64,000 nt of DNA, taken from NCBI RefSeq assembly GCF_019468465.1, contig NZ_CP080519.1, positions 6,255,001 through 6,319,000 of the forward strand, in the 5' to 3' direction. Position numbers and translations under genes: made by a program. Positions within the stretch are counted from its first letter, which is position 1, and the number at the start of each line of letters is the position of its first letter. The stretch comes from Amycolatopsis sp. DSM 110486 (GTDB lineage Bacteria; Actinomycetota; Actinomycetes; Mycobacteriales; Pseudonocardiaceae). Shown piece by piece: positions 9,992-17,952 of this stretch. Under the pieces are notes generated by a model, which worked only from the letters and a program-made list of their open reading frames with translations, did no database searches and had not been told where the DNA came from.

Positions 9992-11426
9992 TCACGGCCT
10001 TCCCTCGTCGGAAGGTCAAGGCGACCCCGACGGTGAGGGCGGCCAGCCCGCTCGCCGCGAGGAACGCGGCCGTCATCCCGTCGACCAGCAACGGCGTGCC
10101 GGTTGCTCCGGAAGCCGCGGCCGAACGCGTCGCCGCGCCGAACACCGTCACCAGGATCCCGAGGCCGAGCGTGCTGCCGACCTGCTGCATGGTCTGCAGC
10201 ACGCCACCCGCGGCCCCCGCGTCCTCGGCGGGCACGGTGGACATGATGATCACGTTGAGCGGCGAGAACGCCAGCCCGCCGCCGACGCCCATCAGCAGCA
10301 GTGGCCCGAGCAGTGATGCGACGTACCCGCTGTCCGGCGTCAGCACCGAGAGCCACGCAACGCCGGAGACCATCAGTACTGTGCCCGTCACGGCCAGCGG
10401 TTTCGGCCCGAAGCGCGCGAGCAGGCGCGGTATGAGCCGGCTGATCGTGAAGATCGACGCGGCCATCGGCAGGAACGCGAACCCGGTGGCCAGCGCGGCG
10501 AAGTGGCGCACGTCCTGCAGGAACTGCGTCAGGAAGAAGAACATCGACATCATCGCCATCGGCCCGAGGAAGAAGCTGGCGTAGGCGGCTGCGCGGTTGC
10601 GTTCGGCGAACAGCCACAGCGGGACCAGCGGATGGGCCACGCGCTGCTCCAGCAGCACGAAGGCGATCAGCAGCACCACCCCGGCCGTCAGCGTGGCCAG
10701 CGTGAGCGGCGCGCCCCAGCCGTCGGACGCGGCGTGGGTGAACGCCAGCACGAGCGACGCGACGCCGAACGTGCCCAGCACGGCCCCGGGCACGTCGAGG
10801 TGCGCGGTCCGGCGCGGCGGCGCGGGCACGAACCGCGGCGCGAGCACGGCGATGGCCAGCCCGAACGGCACGTTGATGAACAGCGCGGCCCGCCACGAGA
10901 TCCACTCGGTCAGCAGACCGCCCACGATCAGGCCGATCGCGAACCCGCCGCTGGCGACGGCGGAGAACAGCGAAAGCGCGCGCACGCGGGCCTTGGCCTC
11001 GGTGAACGTGGTGGTGATCAGCGCGATCGTGCTCGGCCCGGCCATCGCGGCGCCGACGCCTTGGGCCACGCGCGCGGCGATCAGGAACCCGGCCGACGTG
11101 CTCAGCCCGCCGGCCAGCGACGCGAGCGTGAACACGGCCGTGCCCAGCACGAACATCCGGCGGCGGCCGAACAGGTCGCCGGCGCGTCCGCCGAGCAGCA
11201 GCAGGCCGCCGAACACGAGGCTGTAGGAGGTCATCACCCACGACAGGCCGGTGGCGGAAAAGCCCAGGTCGGACTGGATGCGGGGCAGCGCCACGTTCAT
11301 CACGGTGGCGTCGAGCATCAGCATGAGCTGGCAGGTCAGCACGATGGCGAGGACGAGCCCGGACGCGGCGGTCCGGTGTCTCGGCCTAGGCTCGGTCGAC
11401 GAGGTTCGCTCGGTCAACTCGGTCAA
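9984..11426 (-). CDS. MFS drug exporter, DHA2 (14-TM) type
   Basis: 480 residues with the spacing of 14 hydrophobic helices of the EmrB/QacA subfamily. The N-terminal motif LMLDATVMNVALPRIQSDLGFS and the loop GGRAGDLFGRRRMF (motif A) are clear, as is the GxxxGPxxGG-like motif C region (GGFAIGLIVGGLLTEWISWRAAL). It exports hydrophobic compounds with proton antiport. It is divergent from a TetR gene, and three GGAGA/TCTCC dyads lie in the gap, so it is very likely repressed by that regulator and induced by a substrate drug or metabolite. Confidence 0.88.
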   Translation of the reverse strand: MTELTERTSSTEPRPRHRTAASGLVLAIVLTCQLMLMLDATVMNVALPRIQSDLGFSATGLSWVMTSYSLVFGGLLLLGGRAGDLFGRRRMFVLGTAVFTLASLAGGLSTSAGFLIAARVAQGVGAAMAGPSTIALITTTFTEAKARVRALSLFSAVASGGFAIGLIVGGLLTEWISWRAALFINVPFGLAIAVLAPRFVPAPPRRTAHLDVPGAVLGTFGVASLVLAFTHAASDGWGAPLTLATLTAGVVLLIAFVLLEQRVAHPLVPLWLFAERNRAAAYASFFLGPMAMMSMFFFLTQFLQDVRHFAALATGFAFLPMAASIFTISRLIPRLLARFGPKPLAVTGTVLMVSGVAWLSVLTPDSGYVASLLGPLLLMGVGGGLAFSPLNVIIMSTVPAEDAGAAGGVLQTMQQVGSTLGLGILVTVFGAATRSAAASGATGTPLLVDGMTAAFLAASGLAALTVGVALTFRRGKAVTA

Positions 11427-11454
11427 AGGAGGACTCCCCAGAGAGGGACGAAGT

Positions 11455-11475
11455 AAGTGGAGAAACTCTCCACTT
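11455..11475. promoter_or_regulatory. TetR operator, site 1
   Basis: Perfect inverted repeat: arms AAGTGGAGA and TCTCCACTT around AAC. It lies 29 bp upstream of the exporter start, probably over that promoter. Part of an array with sites centred at 11502 and 11533. Confidence 0.75.
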
Positions 11476-11495
11476 GGTTGCGTCCGCGATAATAT

Positions 11496-11508
11496 GGAGA
11501 GCGTCTCC
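11496..11508. promoter_or_regulatory. TetR operator, site 2
   Basis: GGAGA and TCTCC around GCG, the same core as sites 1 and 3. It lies between the two divergent genes. Confidence 0.6.
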
Positions 11509-11525
11509 GGTTCCGCAAGGGAATT

Positions 11526-11540
11526 CGGAGAATCTCTCCG
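11526..11540. promoter_or_regulatory. TetR operator, site 3
   Basis: CGGAGA and TCTCCG around ATC, 34 bp upstream of the regulator start, suggesting autoregulation. Confidence 0.65.
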
Positions 11541-11574
11541 TTTTCTGGGGAGCCGGGTGCGAGGAGGTGCGTGG

Positions 11575-12138
11575 ATGACGGCGGAGGCAGCGCGGCCGAT
11601 GCGGGCGGACGCGAAGCGGAACTACGACCGCATCGTCGCGACCGCGAAGGACGCCTTCGCGGAACACGGCGTCGACGTCCCGCTCGACGACATCGCCAAG
11701 CGTGCCGGCGTCGGCGCCGGCACGCTCTACCGCCACTTCCCGACGCGCGAGAAGCTGATGGAAGCCGTCTACCGCGACGAGATCGACCAGCTCGCCTCGC
11801 GCGCCGCCGTGCTCACCGCCGAGCTGCCGCCGTGGGAGGCGCTCCAGGCGTGGCTGGGGGAGCAGGTCGCGTACGTCATCGAGCGCCACGGCCTGGCCGC
11901 CCTGCTCAAGGCGTCGATCGACTCGGGCTCCGAGACGTTCCTCTGGTGCCAGACCCGCCTGCGCACCGCGTGCGGCGACCTGGTCGCCGCGGCCCAGGCC
12001 ACCGGTGACGTCCGAGCCGACGTCTCGGGCATCGACGTCCTGCGCCTCGGCCACGGCATCGGCACGGCCGCGAAGAACGCCTCGGAGGAGGACGCGGCCC
12101 GCTTGATGAAGGTGATGATGGACGGCCTGCGCGGGTGA
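11575..12138 (+). CDS. TetR-family regulator of the adjacent MFS exporter
   Basis: 187 residues from the ATG at 11575, eight bases after GAGGAGG. The helix-turn-helix reads VDVPLDDIAKRAGVGAGTLYRHF (about residues 33-55), preceded by NYDRIVATAKDAFAEHG. The ligand domain has the SDRGLAALLKASIDSG-like pattern of YjdC/AcrR-type repressors. The divergent exporter and the three shared dyads make it the probable repressor of both genes. Effector unknown. Confidence 0.88.
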   Translation: MTAEAARPMRADAKRNYDRIVATAKDAFAEHGVDVPLDDIAKRAGVGAGTLYRHFPTREKLMEAVYRDEIDQLASRAAVLTAELPPWEALQAWLGEQVAYVIERHGLAALLKASIDSGSETFLWCQTRLRTACGDLVAAAQATGDVRADVSGIDVLRLGHGIGTAAKNASEEDAARLMKVMMDGLRG

Positions 12139-12330
12139 ACTTCGCGCCCCGTAGTCGCATGGTTCGCGTTATCACCCATTCGATTCGTTGCCCTAATTCT
12201 TCCTTTCGATAGACTGGTTCCGAGGGCTCGGTGAGGGGCTTGACTTAATTCCATGACAGTCGTGCACTGTTCTCGGCTGTTTTACTTCTTGGCGCCCTGA
12301 TTGGGTTGTTAATACCTGAGGTGGGGAGTC

Positions 12331-12804
12331 ATGGTGTCTATCAAGCGAATCAGTTTGTTGTTGGCGGGTGCGCTGGTTGTTCTTTCCGTCAGTGTCGCGC
12401 CGGCCGGCGCCTCGGTCAAAGCCGCTCGAACTTCGATCTCGAAGGCGAGCCTGAAGCAGGTTGGATTCCGGGCCGACGTGGCCAAGGCTCACGGATTCGA
12501 GGTGGCAACCGACGTCAATGGCGTGCAATGTGTCGCGAGGGCTGACCGGAAGTCGGTGCAAACCTGTGTCGAGATGCCGGGTGACTGCGGCATGTCCTAC
12601 ATCGGAATCGAGAACCACGGCTTTCCGAGATCACTCAATGCGGTGACCGGCTTCGCGCTCAACGGGACTGTCGTGGGCGGCAACTGGGGGTCGACACTGG
12701 TGGATCAAGGCGGCGCCAGTGAGGTGAACTTCGACATCGGAACAGGTCAGAACCACTGGGACGGGCAGCGTGAAGTGCGAGGCCTGGCGCCTGGTCCCGC
12801 GTAA
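12331..12804 (+). CDS. Secreted cysteine-containing protein, possibly cut short by an in-frame TAA
   Basis: 157 residues from the ATG at 12331 after GAGGTGGGGAG. A signal peptide is clear (basic MVSIKR, hydrophobic ISLLLAGALVVLSVSV, cleavage near APAGAS). The mature part has three Cys (VQCVAR, QTCVEMPGDCGM). No family recognised. The TAA at 12802 is followed in the same frame by 31 sense codons that continue in a beta-strand-like style (TLDTPYSSVLLSDGRVCFSG) up to a TGA at 12898, so the gene may once have been longer by about 32 residues. Codon use looks less G+C-biased than the neighbours, suggesting acquired DNA. Confidence 0.6.
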   Translation: MVSIKRISLLLAGALVVLSVSVAPAGASVKAARTSISKASLKQVGFRADVAKAHGFEVATDVNGVQCVARADRKSVQTCVEMPGDCGMSYIGIENHGFPRSLNAVTGFALNGTVVGGNWGSTLVDQGGASEVNFDIGTGQNHWDGQREVRGLAPGPA

Positions 12805-12900
12805 TTCACGCTCGACACTCCCTACAGCAGTGTGCTGCTCAGCGACGGGCGTGTCTGCTTCTCCGGGGGCCCGCAGGCGGATGCCGTTGTCCTGTCATGA
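12805..12900 (+). pseudogene. In-frame continuation of the secreted protein after a stop codon
   Basis: Thirty-one sense codons follow the TAA in the same frame and end in TGA at 12898-12900. The residues include a further Cys and a plausible beta-hairpin. This looks like the lost C-terminus of the upstream protein (nonsense mutation, assembly error or read-through). It has no start of its own. Confidence 0.35.
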
Positions 12901-12934
12901 TCCGCGTCTGCTGATAGCATGAATTTTATGTTCA

Positions 12935-13483
12935 GTGAAAACGGTGGGGGTCGACCGAGTGGGTCGACCCCCCACCCCACAGGAAAAGTTGACCGAATTC
13001 GGTGCGCCCGTCGTGGTCGCCGAACGCGTTGAGAATGCTGTGGATTCTTGGATCGGGCTGGACCGGATCGACGGTTTCCCGGTGTTTCTCGACGTGATCT
13101 ATCGAGATCAAGCGCTTGCGCGAGTTCTTCAGGTTCGAAATGTGCGAGACCACGGTGCGGATGGTCCGCGCATAACATTCGGCAATGTCGCGCGGACGAC
13201 GCTTTCGGAGTTTCTCCTGAACAATGATTACTTCGCTCGTCCGGGCGACGAGGATCGCATGCCGCAGCAGGCGCGCTCGCAGGAGTTCCTCCGAAATCTG
13301 CACGACGTTCAGCCCGAGTCGATGCAGGTGAATGTGGACGGTGTCGCAATAACGGGAAGTGCCGTCAGCGACAGGGGGTTCACGACGGTGGAATGGGCGG
13401 TGCCCACCGGACGGGTCATTGTCACCGGCGCGACAGACAGCATCCGAGGCTGCCGGTTTCTCACGATGCGAACGCCGGCCTGA
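12935..13483 (+). CDS. Hypothetical protein
   Basis: Up to 182 residues if it starts at the GTG at 12935; a TTG at 12989 or a GTG at 13013 would place the start beyond the stem-loop and may be more likely. No family recognised. The body is mixed alpha/beta without signal peptide or membrane span, with segments such as FPVFLDVIYRDQALARVLQVRN and ESMQVNVDGVAITGSAVSDRGF. Base composition is lower in G+C than the window average by eye, as for the secreted gene before it. The frame has no stop and ends eight bases before the probable start of the DUF2079 gene. Confidence 0.5.
   Translation: MKTVGVDRVGRPPTPQEKLTEFGAPVVVAERVENAVDSWIGLDRIDGFPVFLDVIYRDQALARVLQVRNVRDHGADGPRITFGNVARTTLSEFLLNNDYFARPGDEDRMPQQARSQEFLRNLHDVQPESMQVNVDGVAITGSAVSDRGFTTVEWAVPTGRVIVTGATDSIRGCRFLTMRTPA
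12946..12972. other. Strong 10-bp stem-loop
   Basis: GGGGGTCGAC and GTCGACCCCC pair perfectly around CGAGTGG. No T-tract follows, so it is not a standard intrinsic terminator. It overlaps the first codons of the next ORF if that starts at the GTG at 12935, and may regulate or terminate transcription between the two. Confidence 0.5.
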
Positions 13484-13491
13484 GCCGGGAG

Positions 13492-14901
13492 GTGGAGTCC
13501 GAGGGGCTGGCTGCTGCGACGACGGGTTCGGCTTTGTCCTCCGCTTTCGCGACTGAAGGCTCAGCGACCCGGCCTCGTCTTGCCCGGCTGACACCGGTGC
13601 TCGTCGCTGCGGTGGGGTTCGCGGGGTATGCCGGCTGGGCCTTGCTCCGGCACGCCGAGTTCCAGACCGGAGGTTACGACCTCGGTATCTTCGAACAAGC
13701 CGTTCGGAGCTACACAGAGGGCAGATCGCCGGTCTCGGACTTGATCGCGCCGGGATATCTGTTGCCGGGCGACCACTTCCACCCCATCCTGGTCGTCTTG
13801 GTCCCGTTCTACGCACTATGGCGTGGGCCGGAAACCCTGCTGGTTGTTCAGTCCTTGCTGCTCGCCACGTCGGCAATCCCGGTCACCCGATGTGCGATCC
13901 GCCAATTGGGTCAGAGATGTGGGACGGTCACCGGGGTGGGGTACGTCCTCTCCTACGGGCTGCTGACGGCTGCGAGCTTCGACTTCCACGAGATCTGCTT
14001 CGCGGTGCCGCTCGTCGCCCTCTGTGGAGAACACCTGCTCTCGGGGCGGTGGAACGCGGCGGTGCTGTGCGCGCTGCCCCTGATTCTCGTCAAGGAAGAT
14101 CTTCCGGTCACCGTCGCGGCCGTCGGCGTCTATCTCGTCCTGAAGCGTCGCTTGGTGCTCGGGAGTATGACCGTCCTCGTCGGCATCGGGACCAGCGCGT
14201 TGGTGGTGCTCGTCGTGCTGCCGGCGCTCAGCGCGTCCGGTCACTACGCGTTCGGCGACAAGTTCGACGCGGCTGCGCTCGGTGCCGGACTTCTCACGAA
14301 GGCAGTGACACTCCTGGTGCTGCTCGCACCGACAGCGTTGCTGGCTGTCTGCTCGCCGCTTGCGATCCTGGCTTTGCCGACACTCGCGTGGAGGTTCGCG
14401 TCCTCTGACACCCTCTACTGGCAAACCGGGTTCCACTACGACGCGGTCCTGGTGCCGATCATTTTCCTCGCCGCACTCGACGGTCTCGGCCGGCTACGCG
14501 CCCGGGCCCGGCTGCCGGTGATCACGTCCGGCCTCGTGCCGGTGTGTGCAAGCGCCATGGCAGCCTGGTCAGTGCTGCACCTCGTGCCGAAAGTACCTCA
14601 GCCGTTGTGGACCAGCGCTCAGATCCGGTTGGTGAACGACGCTCTCGCCCGGGTTCCGGACGGCGTCCTCGTCGCGGCGAGCAACCGTCTGGCGCCCCAC
14701 TTGACGAACCGCGACACCGTCATGTTGTTTCCCCTGTCCGACCGCACTCGGCTACCGGAGTGGATCGTCGCGGCCAAGCCGTTCGTACCGTGGCCCGCGC
14801 CGGCAGCGCAGCAGCAACAACAGCTCACTCACTTGGCCGATGACGGCTACCGCGTTGTTGTCGACGACGGCGTGGTCGAGGTGCTGCGTCGCGCCGGGTG
14901 A
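13492..14901 (+). CDS. DUF2079 integral membrane protein
   Basis: About 469 residues from a GTG at 13492; the ribosome-binding site is poorly placed, so the start is uncertain. Around nine hydrophobic helices are visible. The conserved block GGYDLGIFEQAVRSYTEG and GDHFHPILVVLVPFYAL near residues 65-105 is the signature of DUF2079 proteins, a GT-C-like membrane family resembling glycosyltransferases; FDFHEICFAVPL is also typical. The C-terminal 130 residues form a soluble extracytoplasmic domain. It probably modifies a cell-surface polymer or lipid, but no substrate is known. It lies in the region with lower G+C. Confidence 0.8.
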   Translation: MESEGLAAATTGSALSSAFATEGSATRPRLARLTPVLVAAVGFAGYAGWALLRHAEFQTGGYDLGIFEQAVRSYTEGRSPVSDLIAPGYLLPGDHFHPILVVLVPFYALWRGPETLLVVQSLLLATSAIPVTRCAIRQLGQRCGTVTGVGYVLSYGLLTAASFDFHEICFAVPLVALCGEHLLSGRWNAAVLCALPLILVKEDLPVTVAAVGVYLVLKRRLVLGSMTVLVGIGTSALVVLVVLPALSASGHYAFGDKFDAAALGAGLLTKAVTLLVLLAPTALLAVCSPLAILALPTLAWRFASSDTLYWQTGFHYDAVLVPIIFLAALDGLGRLRARARLPVITSGLVPVCASAMAAWSVLHLVPKVPQPLWTSAQIRLVNDALARVPDGVLVAASNRLAPHLTNRDTVMLFPLSDRTRLPEWIVAAKPFVPWPAPAAQQQQQLTHLADDGYRVVVDDGVVEVLRRAG

Positions 14902-14920
14902 TCGCTGTCGTCCCAACAAG

Positions 14921-14953
14921 AAAAAGGGGCGAGCCCCATCCGGGACGCGCCCC
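14921..14953 (-). terminator. Intrinsic terminator of the symporter operon
   Basis: Read leftwards, GGGGCG (complement of 14948-14953) pairs with CGCCCC (complement of 14926-14931) and is followed by five T (complement of A 14921-14925). It lies 21 bp past the symporter stop and just past the DUF2079 stop on the other strand. Confidence 0.6.
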
Positions 14954-14973
14954 CTCTCACCGCTGCAAGTCCG

Positions 14974-16572
14974 TCAAGACCCGATGCCGGTCAAGGACCG
15001 GACCTCCATCTCGGCGTGCTTGGCCTCGTCCGCCTTCGAGCGGCCGACCATCGTGCCGATGAAGCCGCACAGGAACGAGAACGGGATCGAGACCAGGCCC
15101 GGGTTCTTGAGCGGGAACCAGTGGAAGTCCACGCTCTTGAAGATCGAGTCGGCGGCGCCGGACACGACCGGGGAGAACAGCACCAGGATCAGGCACGCGG
15201 CGAGGCCGCCGTAGATGCTCCAGAGCGTGCCCGTGGTGTTGAACCGCTTCCAGAACAGCGAGTACAGCAGCGTCGACAGGTTGGCCGACGCGGCGACCGC
15301 CAGGGCGAGCGCCACGAGGAACGCGATGTTCTGGCCGTTGGCGAGGATGCCGCCGAGGATTGCCATCACGCCGACGACCAGGGCGGTCAGGCGCGCGACG
15401 CGGACCTCGTCGGCCGGTTCGGCCTCGCCGCGCTTGAAGATGTTCGCGTAGACGTCGTGGGCGAACGAGGCGGACGCGGTGATCGTCAGGCCCGCCACCA
15501 CGGCGAGGATTGTGGCGAACGCGACGGCCGAGACGATGCCCAGCAGCAGCGTGCCGCCGATGTGCAGGGCCAGCAGTGGGGCCGCGGAGTTCTCGCCACC
15601 GGGTGCGGCCTTGATTTCGTCGGTGCCCACGAGCGCCGCGGCGCCGAAGCCGATCACCAGCGTGCACAGGTAGAACACGAACATGCAGACGGTGGCCCAG
15701 ACCACCGAGCGGCGCGCTTCCCGCGAGTTGGGCACGGTGTAGAAGCGCATCAGCACGTGGGGCAGCGACGCGACGCCGAGCACGAGCGCGAGCGACAGCG
15801 ACACGAAGTCCAGGCGCGTGGTGCCGCTGCCGCCGTATGAGCCGCCCGGCTCGAGCAGGCTGGTGCCCATCGGGCTGTTGTCCGTGGCCGCGGTGAGCAG
15901 GTTGGAGAAGTTGAAGCCGTACTTGCCCAGCAGGAACACGGTGATCAGCGTGGCGGCCACGAGCAGGATGCTCGCCTTGATGATCTGCACCCACGTGGTG
16001 CCCTTCATGCCGCCGACGAGCACGTAGACGACCATCACGAGGCCGACCACCCCGATGACCAGCGACTGGCCCAGCCGCGAGTGCACGTTGAGCAACAGCG
16101 CGACGAGACCGCCGGCGCCCGCCATCTGCGCGAGCATGTAGAAGAACGAGATCACGAGCGTCGAGGTGGCCGACGCCGCGCGTACCGGGCGCTGCTTCAT
16201 CCGGAAGCTCAGCACGTCGCCCATCGTGAAGCGGCCGGTGTTGCGCAGCAGTTCGGCGATCAGCAGCAGGTCGACCAGCCACGCGACCAAGAAGCCGATG
16301 GAGTACAGGAAGCCGTCGTAGCCGTGGATCGCGATGGCGCCCGCGATGCCCAGGAACGATGCGGCGGACAGGAAGTCGCCCGAGAGCGCGATGCCGTTCT
16401 GCCGCCCGGTGAAGGCGCTGTCGGCCGCGTAGTAGTCGGCGGTGGTCTTCTTGCCGCGGTGGCCCGCGCGGTACACGACGAACAGGGTGATCGCGACGAA
16501 CAGCGCGAACACCCCGGTGTTCACGAGCGGGTTGCTCGCCGGCACGCTCTCGGCGAGCTCGGTGGTGGTCAC
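14974..16572 (-). CDS. actP: Sodium/solute symporter, acetate/monocarboxylate type
   Basis: 532 residues from a GTG at 16572 that overlaps the stop of the DUF485 gene (GTGA). About 13 hydrophobic helices; ALSGDFLSAASFLGIAGAIAIHGYDGFLYSIGFLVAW matches the sodium/substrate core of SSS-family ActP/MctC permeases, and a long DFLSAASF signature sits near residue 75. ActP imports acetate and other short monocarboxylates. The coupled DUF485 gene upstream is the usual partner. An intrinsic terminator follows. Regulated possibly through the long upstream gap, which contains a TCACT-N6-AGTGA dyad. Confidence 0.88.
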   Translation of the reverse strand: MTTTELAESVPASNPLVNTGVFALFVAITLFVVYRAGHRGKKTTADYYAADSAFTGRQNGIALSGDFLSAASFLGIAGAIAIHGYDGFLYSIGFLVAWLVDLLLIAELLRNTGRFTMGDVLSFRMKQRPVRAASATSTLVISFFYMLAQMAGAGGLVALLLNVHSRLGQSLVIGVVGLVMVVYVLVGGMKGTTWVQIIKASILLVAATLITVFLLGKYGFNFSNLLTAATDNSPMGTSLLEPGGSYGGSGTTRLDFVSLSLALVLGVASLPHVLMRFYTVPNSREARRSVVWATVCMFVFYLCTLVIGFGAAALVGTDEIKAAPGGENSAAPLLALHIGGTLLLGIVSAVAFATILAVVAGLTITASASFAHDVYANIFKRGEAEPADEVRVARLTALVVGVMAILGGILANGQNIAFLVALALAVAASANLSTLLYSLFWKRFNTTGTLWSIYGGLAACLILVLFSPVVSGAADSIFKSVDFHWFPLKNPGLVSIPFSFLCGFIGTMVGRSKADEAKHAEMEVRSLTGIGS

Positions 16573-16997
16573 TGGCGGGTTCCTTCCGTCACGGCGGCCC
16601 GTTCCCTCAGCTCGGCGACCCGCGGGTCCACCTCCCGGTTCGCGAACCGGACGTAGACGAGCGTGATCAGCGCCGTGGTCACGAACTGCGCGAGGCCGAG
16701 CAGCATGCCCACGTTGACGAGCCCGAACACGCGGGTGCTCATGAAGCCGTTCGCGTACGCGGCCAGCACCACGTAGGTCAGGTACCAGACGAAGAAGCCG
16801 GCGCTCATCGGGAACACAAATCTGCGGAACCGCCGGCGCAGCGCGGTGAACTCGGGGCTGCGCTGGATGAGGTCGTAGTCGGGACCGCGCCGGGTCGACG
16901 GCGGCGGCTCCACGCCCTCGCGGGCGAACATGGCCGGCAGCTGTCCGGTCTCCTCGAGCGGGGTGCTCGCCGCGGGGGTGTTCGCGACGTTGTGCAT
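16569..16997 (-). CDS. DUF485 membrane protein, symporter partner
   Basis: 142 residues from the ATG at 16997, with GGAGG six bases upstream. The C-terminal half contains two helices with the DUF485 pattern (FPMSAGFFVWYLTYVVLAAYANGFMST and VGMLLGLAQFVTTALITLVYVRFANREVDP). The first 65 residues are hydrophilic and Pro-rich, longer than in YjcH of enterobacteria. Its stop overlaps the symporter start, so the two are translated together; it is thought to assist the acetate permease. Confidence 0.85.
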   Translation of the reverse strand: MHNVANTPAASTPLEETGQLPAMFAREGVEPPPSTRRGPDYDLIQRSPEFTALRRRFRRFVFPMSAGFFVWYLTYVVLAAYANGFMSTRVFGLVNVGMLLGLAQFVTTALITLVYVRFANREVDPRVAELRERAAVTEGTRQ

Positions 16998-17952
16998 GGC
17001 TGCCTCCGGCAACTTGCGTCCGTGGCGGTGGCCGGGTCGGGGCCTCTCGTTCGAGCGGCACCCGGTCTGCCCTTGCGGACTGGGAGGCGGCCATAGTAAC
17101 GACGGCGTCTCGCCCGAGAAAAAGCCGGTTCTCCGGAAGGGTCTCCGGAATTCGTTTTCCGGCTGGAAATGTGCGAAAACGACACCTTCAATGAAGATCA
17201 CGAACAGATCACTCGTAATAGTGAGAGCTTATGTCACGCCACGTTGTCGCAGCTGAGGAACGCTGCGGCAAATGGTTGAGTTGCGGACAATGATCGGACG
17301 AATACCGTGACACGGGGTAGTCAAAATGCGGGGCCGGCGCCCCGGTCCGGCGTCCCTCTGGTGGGGTCGGGGCGAGGATTCGCAGGCCGGTGACGGATCG
17401 CGAAAGAAATCACCGGGTCGGGCGGCGAGTTGCTGCCAGACCACAACATCGGGTTCATCTTTGGGGGTGGCCCACCCGATGGGGGCACGGAGCGTAGATC
17501 CTCTGAGAGATCCGACTACCCTGCGTGGGCTAATCGGGTGACCGCCGGACGCCGTGACCCGGAGCAACCGGTAACCGGAATTCCCTCTTCGGCCCCGCCC
17601 GGGGTCCAATCCCCGGCCCGCGGCCTGGGCCGAATCGACTTTTCCCAGGTCAGCCGTGCGAAGCGGAAGACAATATCCCCGGCCGGGATTGGTGTACGAT
17701 TCTTTGGCCCAGCTGACCGCAGCGATCGATAGGCACAGACAAGTTGACCTCGACCACCGCCGTGCAGTACGCAACTTGCGCCGTGCACGTGCAAAGTCCC
17801 GGGAAGCAGCACGCCGGTGATCACGGTGCGAGGTCTGCACGGTCGTGTCCTCACGGGGTCGATCGCGCGGGTCGGCGGAATGCCGTGGACCATTCCGGGA
17901 GCACCGGAAGCCACCCACGAGCAGCCACGACGCGGGACAGGGAGTCACTTTC
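16998..17952. other. 955-bp intergenic region before the conservon
   Basis: I see no convincing gene on either strand; reading frames here lack start signals and typical codon bias. It contains the divergent promoters for the DUF485/symporter genes and for cvnA. Visible elements: direct GATCAC repeats near 17197-17212, the dyad TCACT-N6-AGTGA (17209-17224), and a GGGGC/GCCCC hairpin at 17330-17343. Its length allows several promoters, a long leader or a small RNA. Confidence 0.5.
17209..17224. promoter_or_regulatory. Dyad in the symporter/conservon gap
   Basis: TCACT and AGTGA around CGTAAT, about 210 bp upstream of the DUF485 start and 730 bp from cvnA. It is the size of a dimeric regulator site; which regulator is unknown. 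Confidence 0.35.

Noticed and set aside
17229..17950. Frames on both strands in the gap before cvnA
   Set aside because: No start signals; residue composition as for random G+C-rich DNA.
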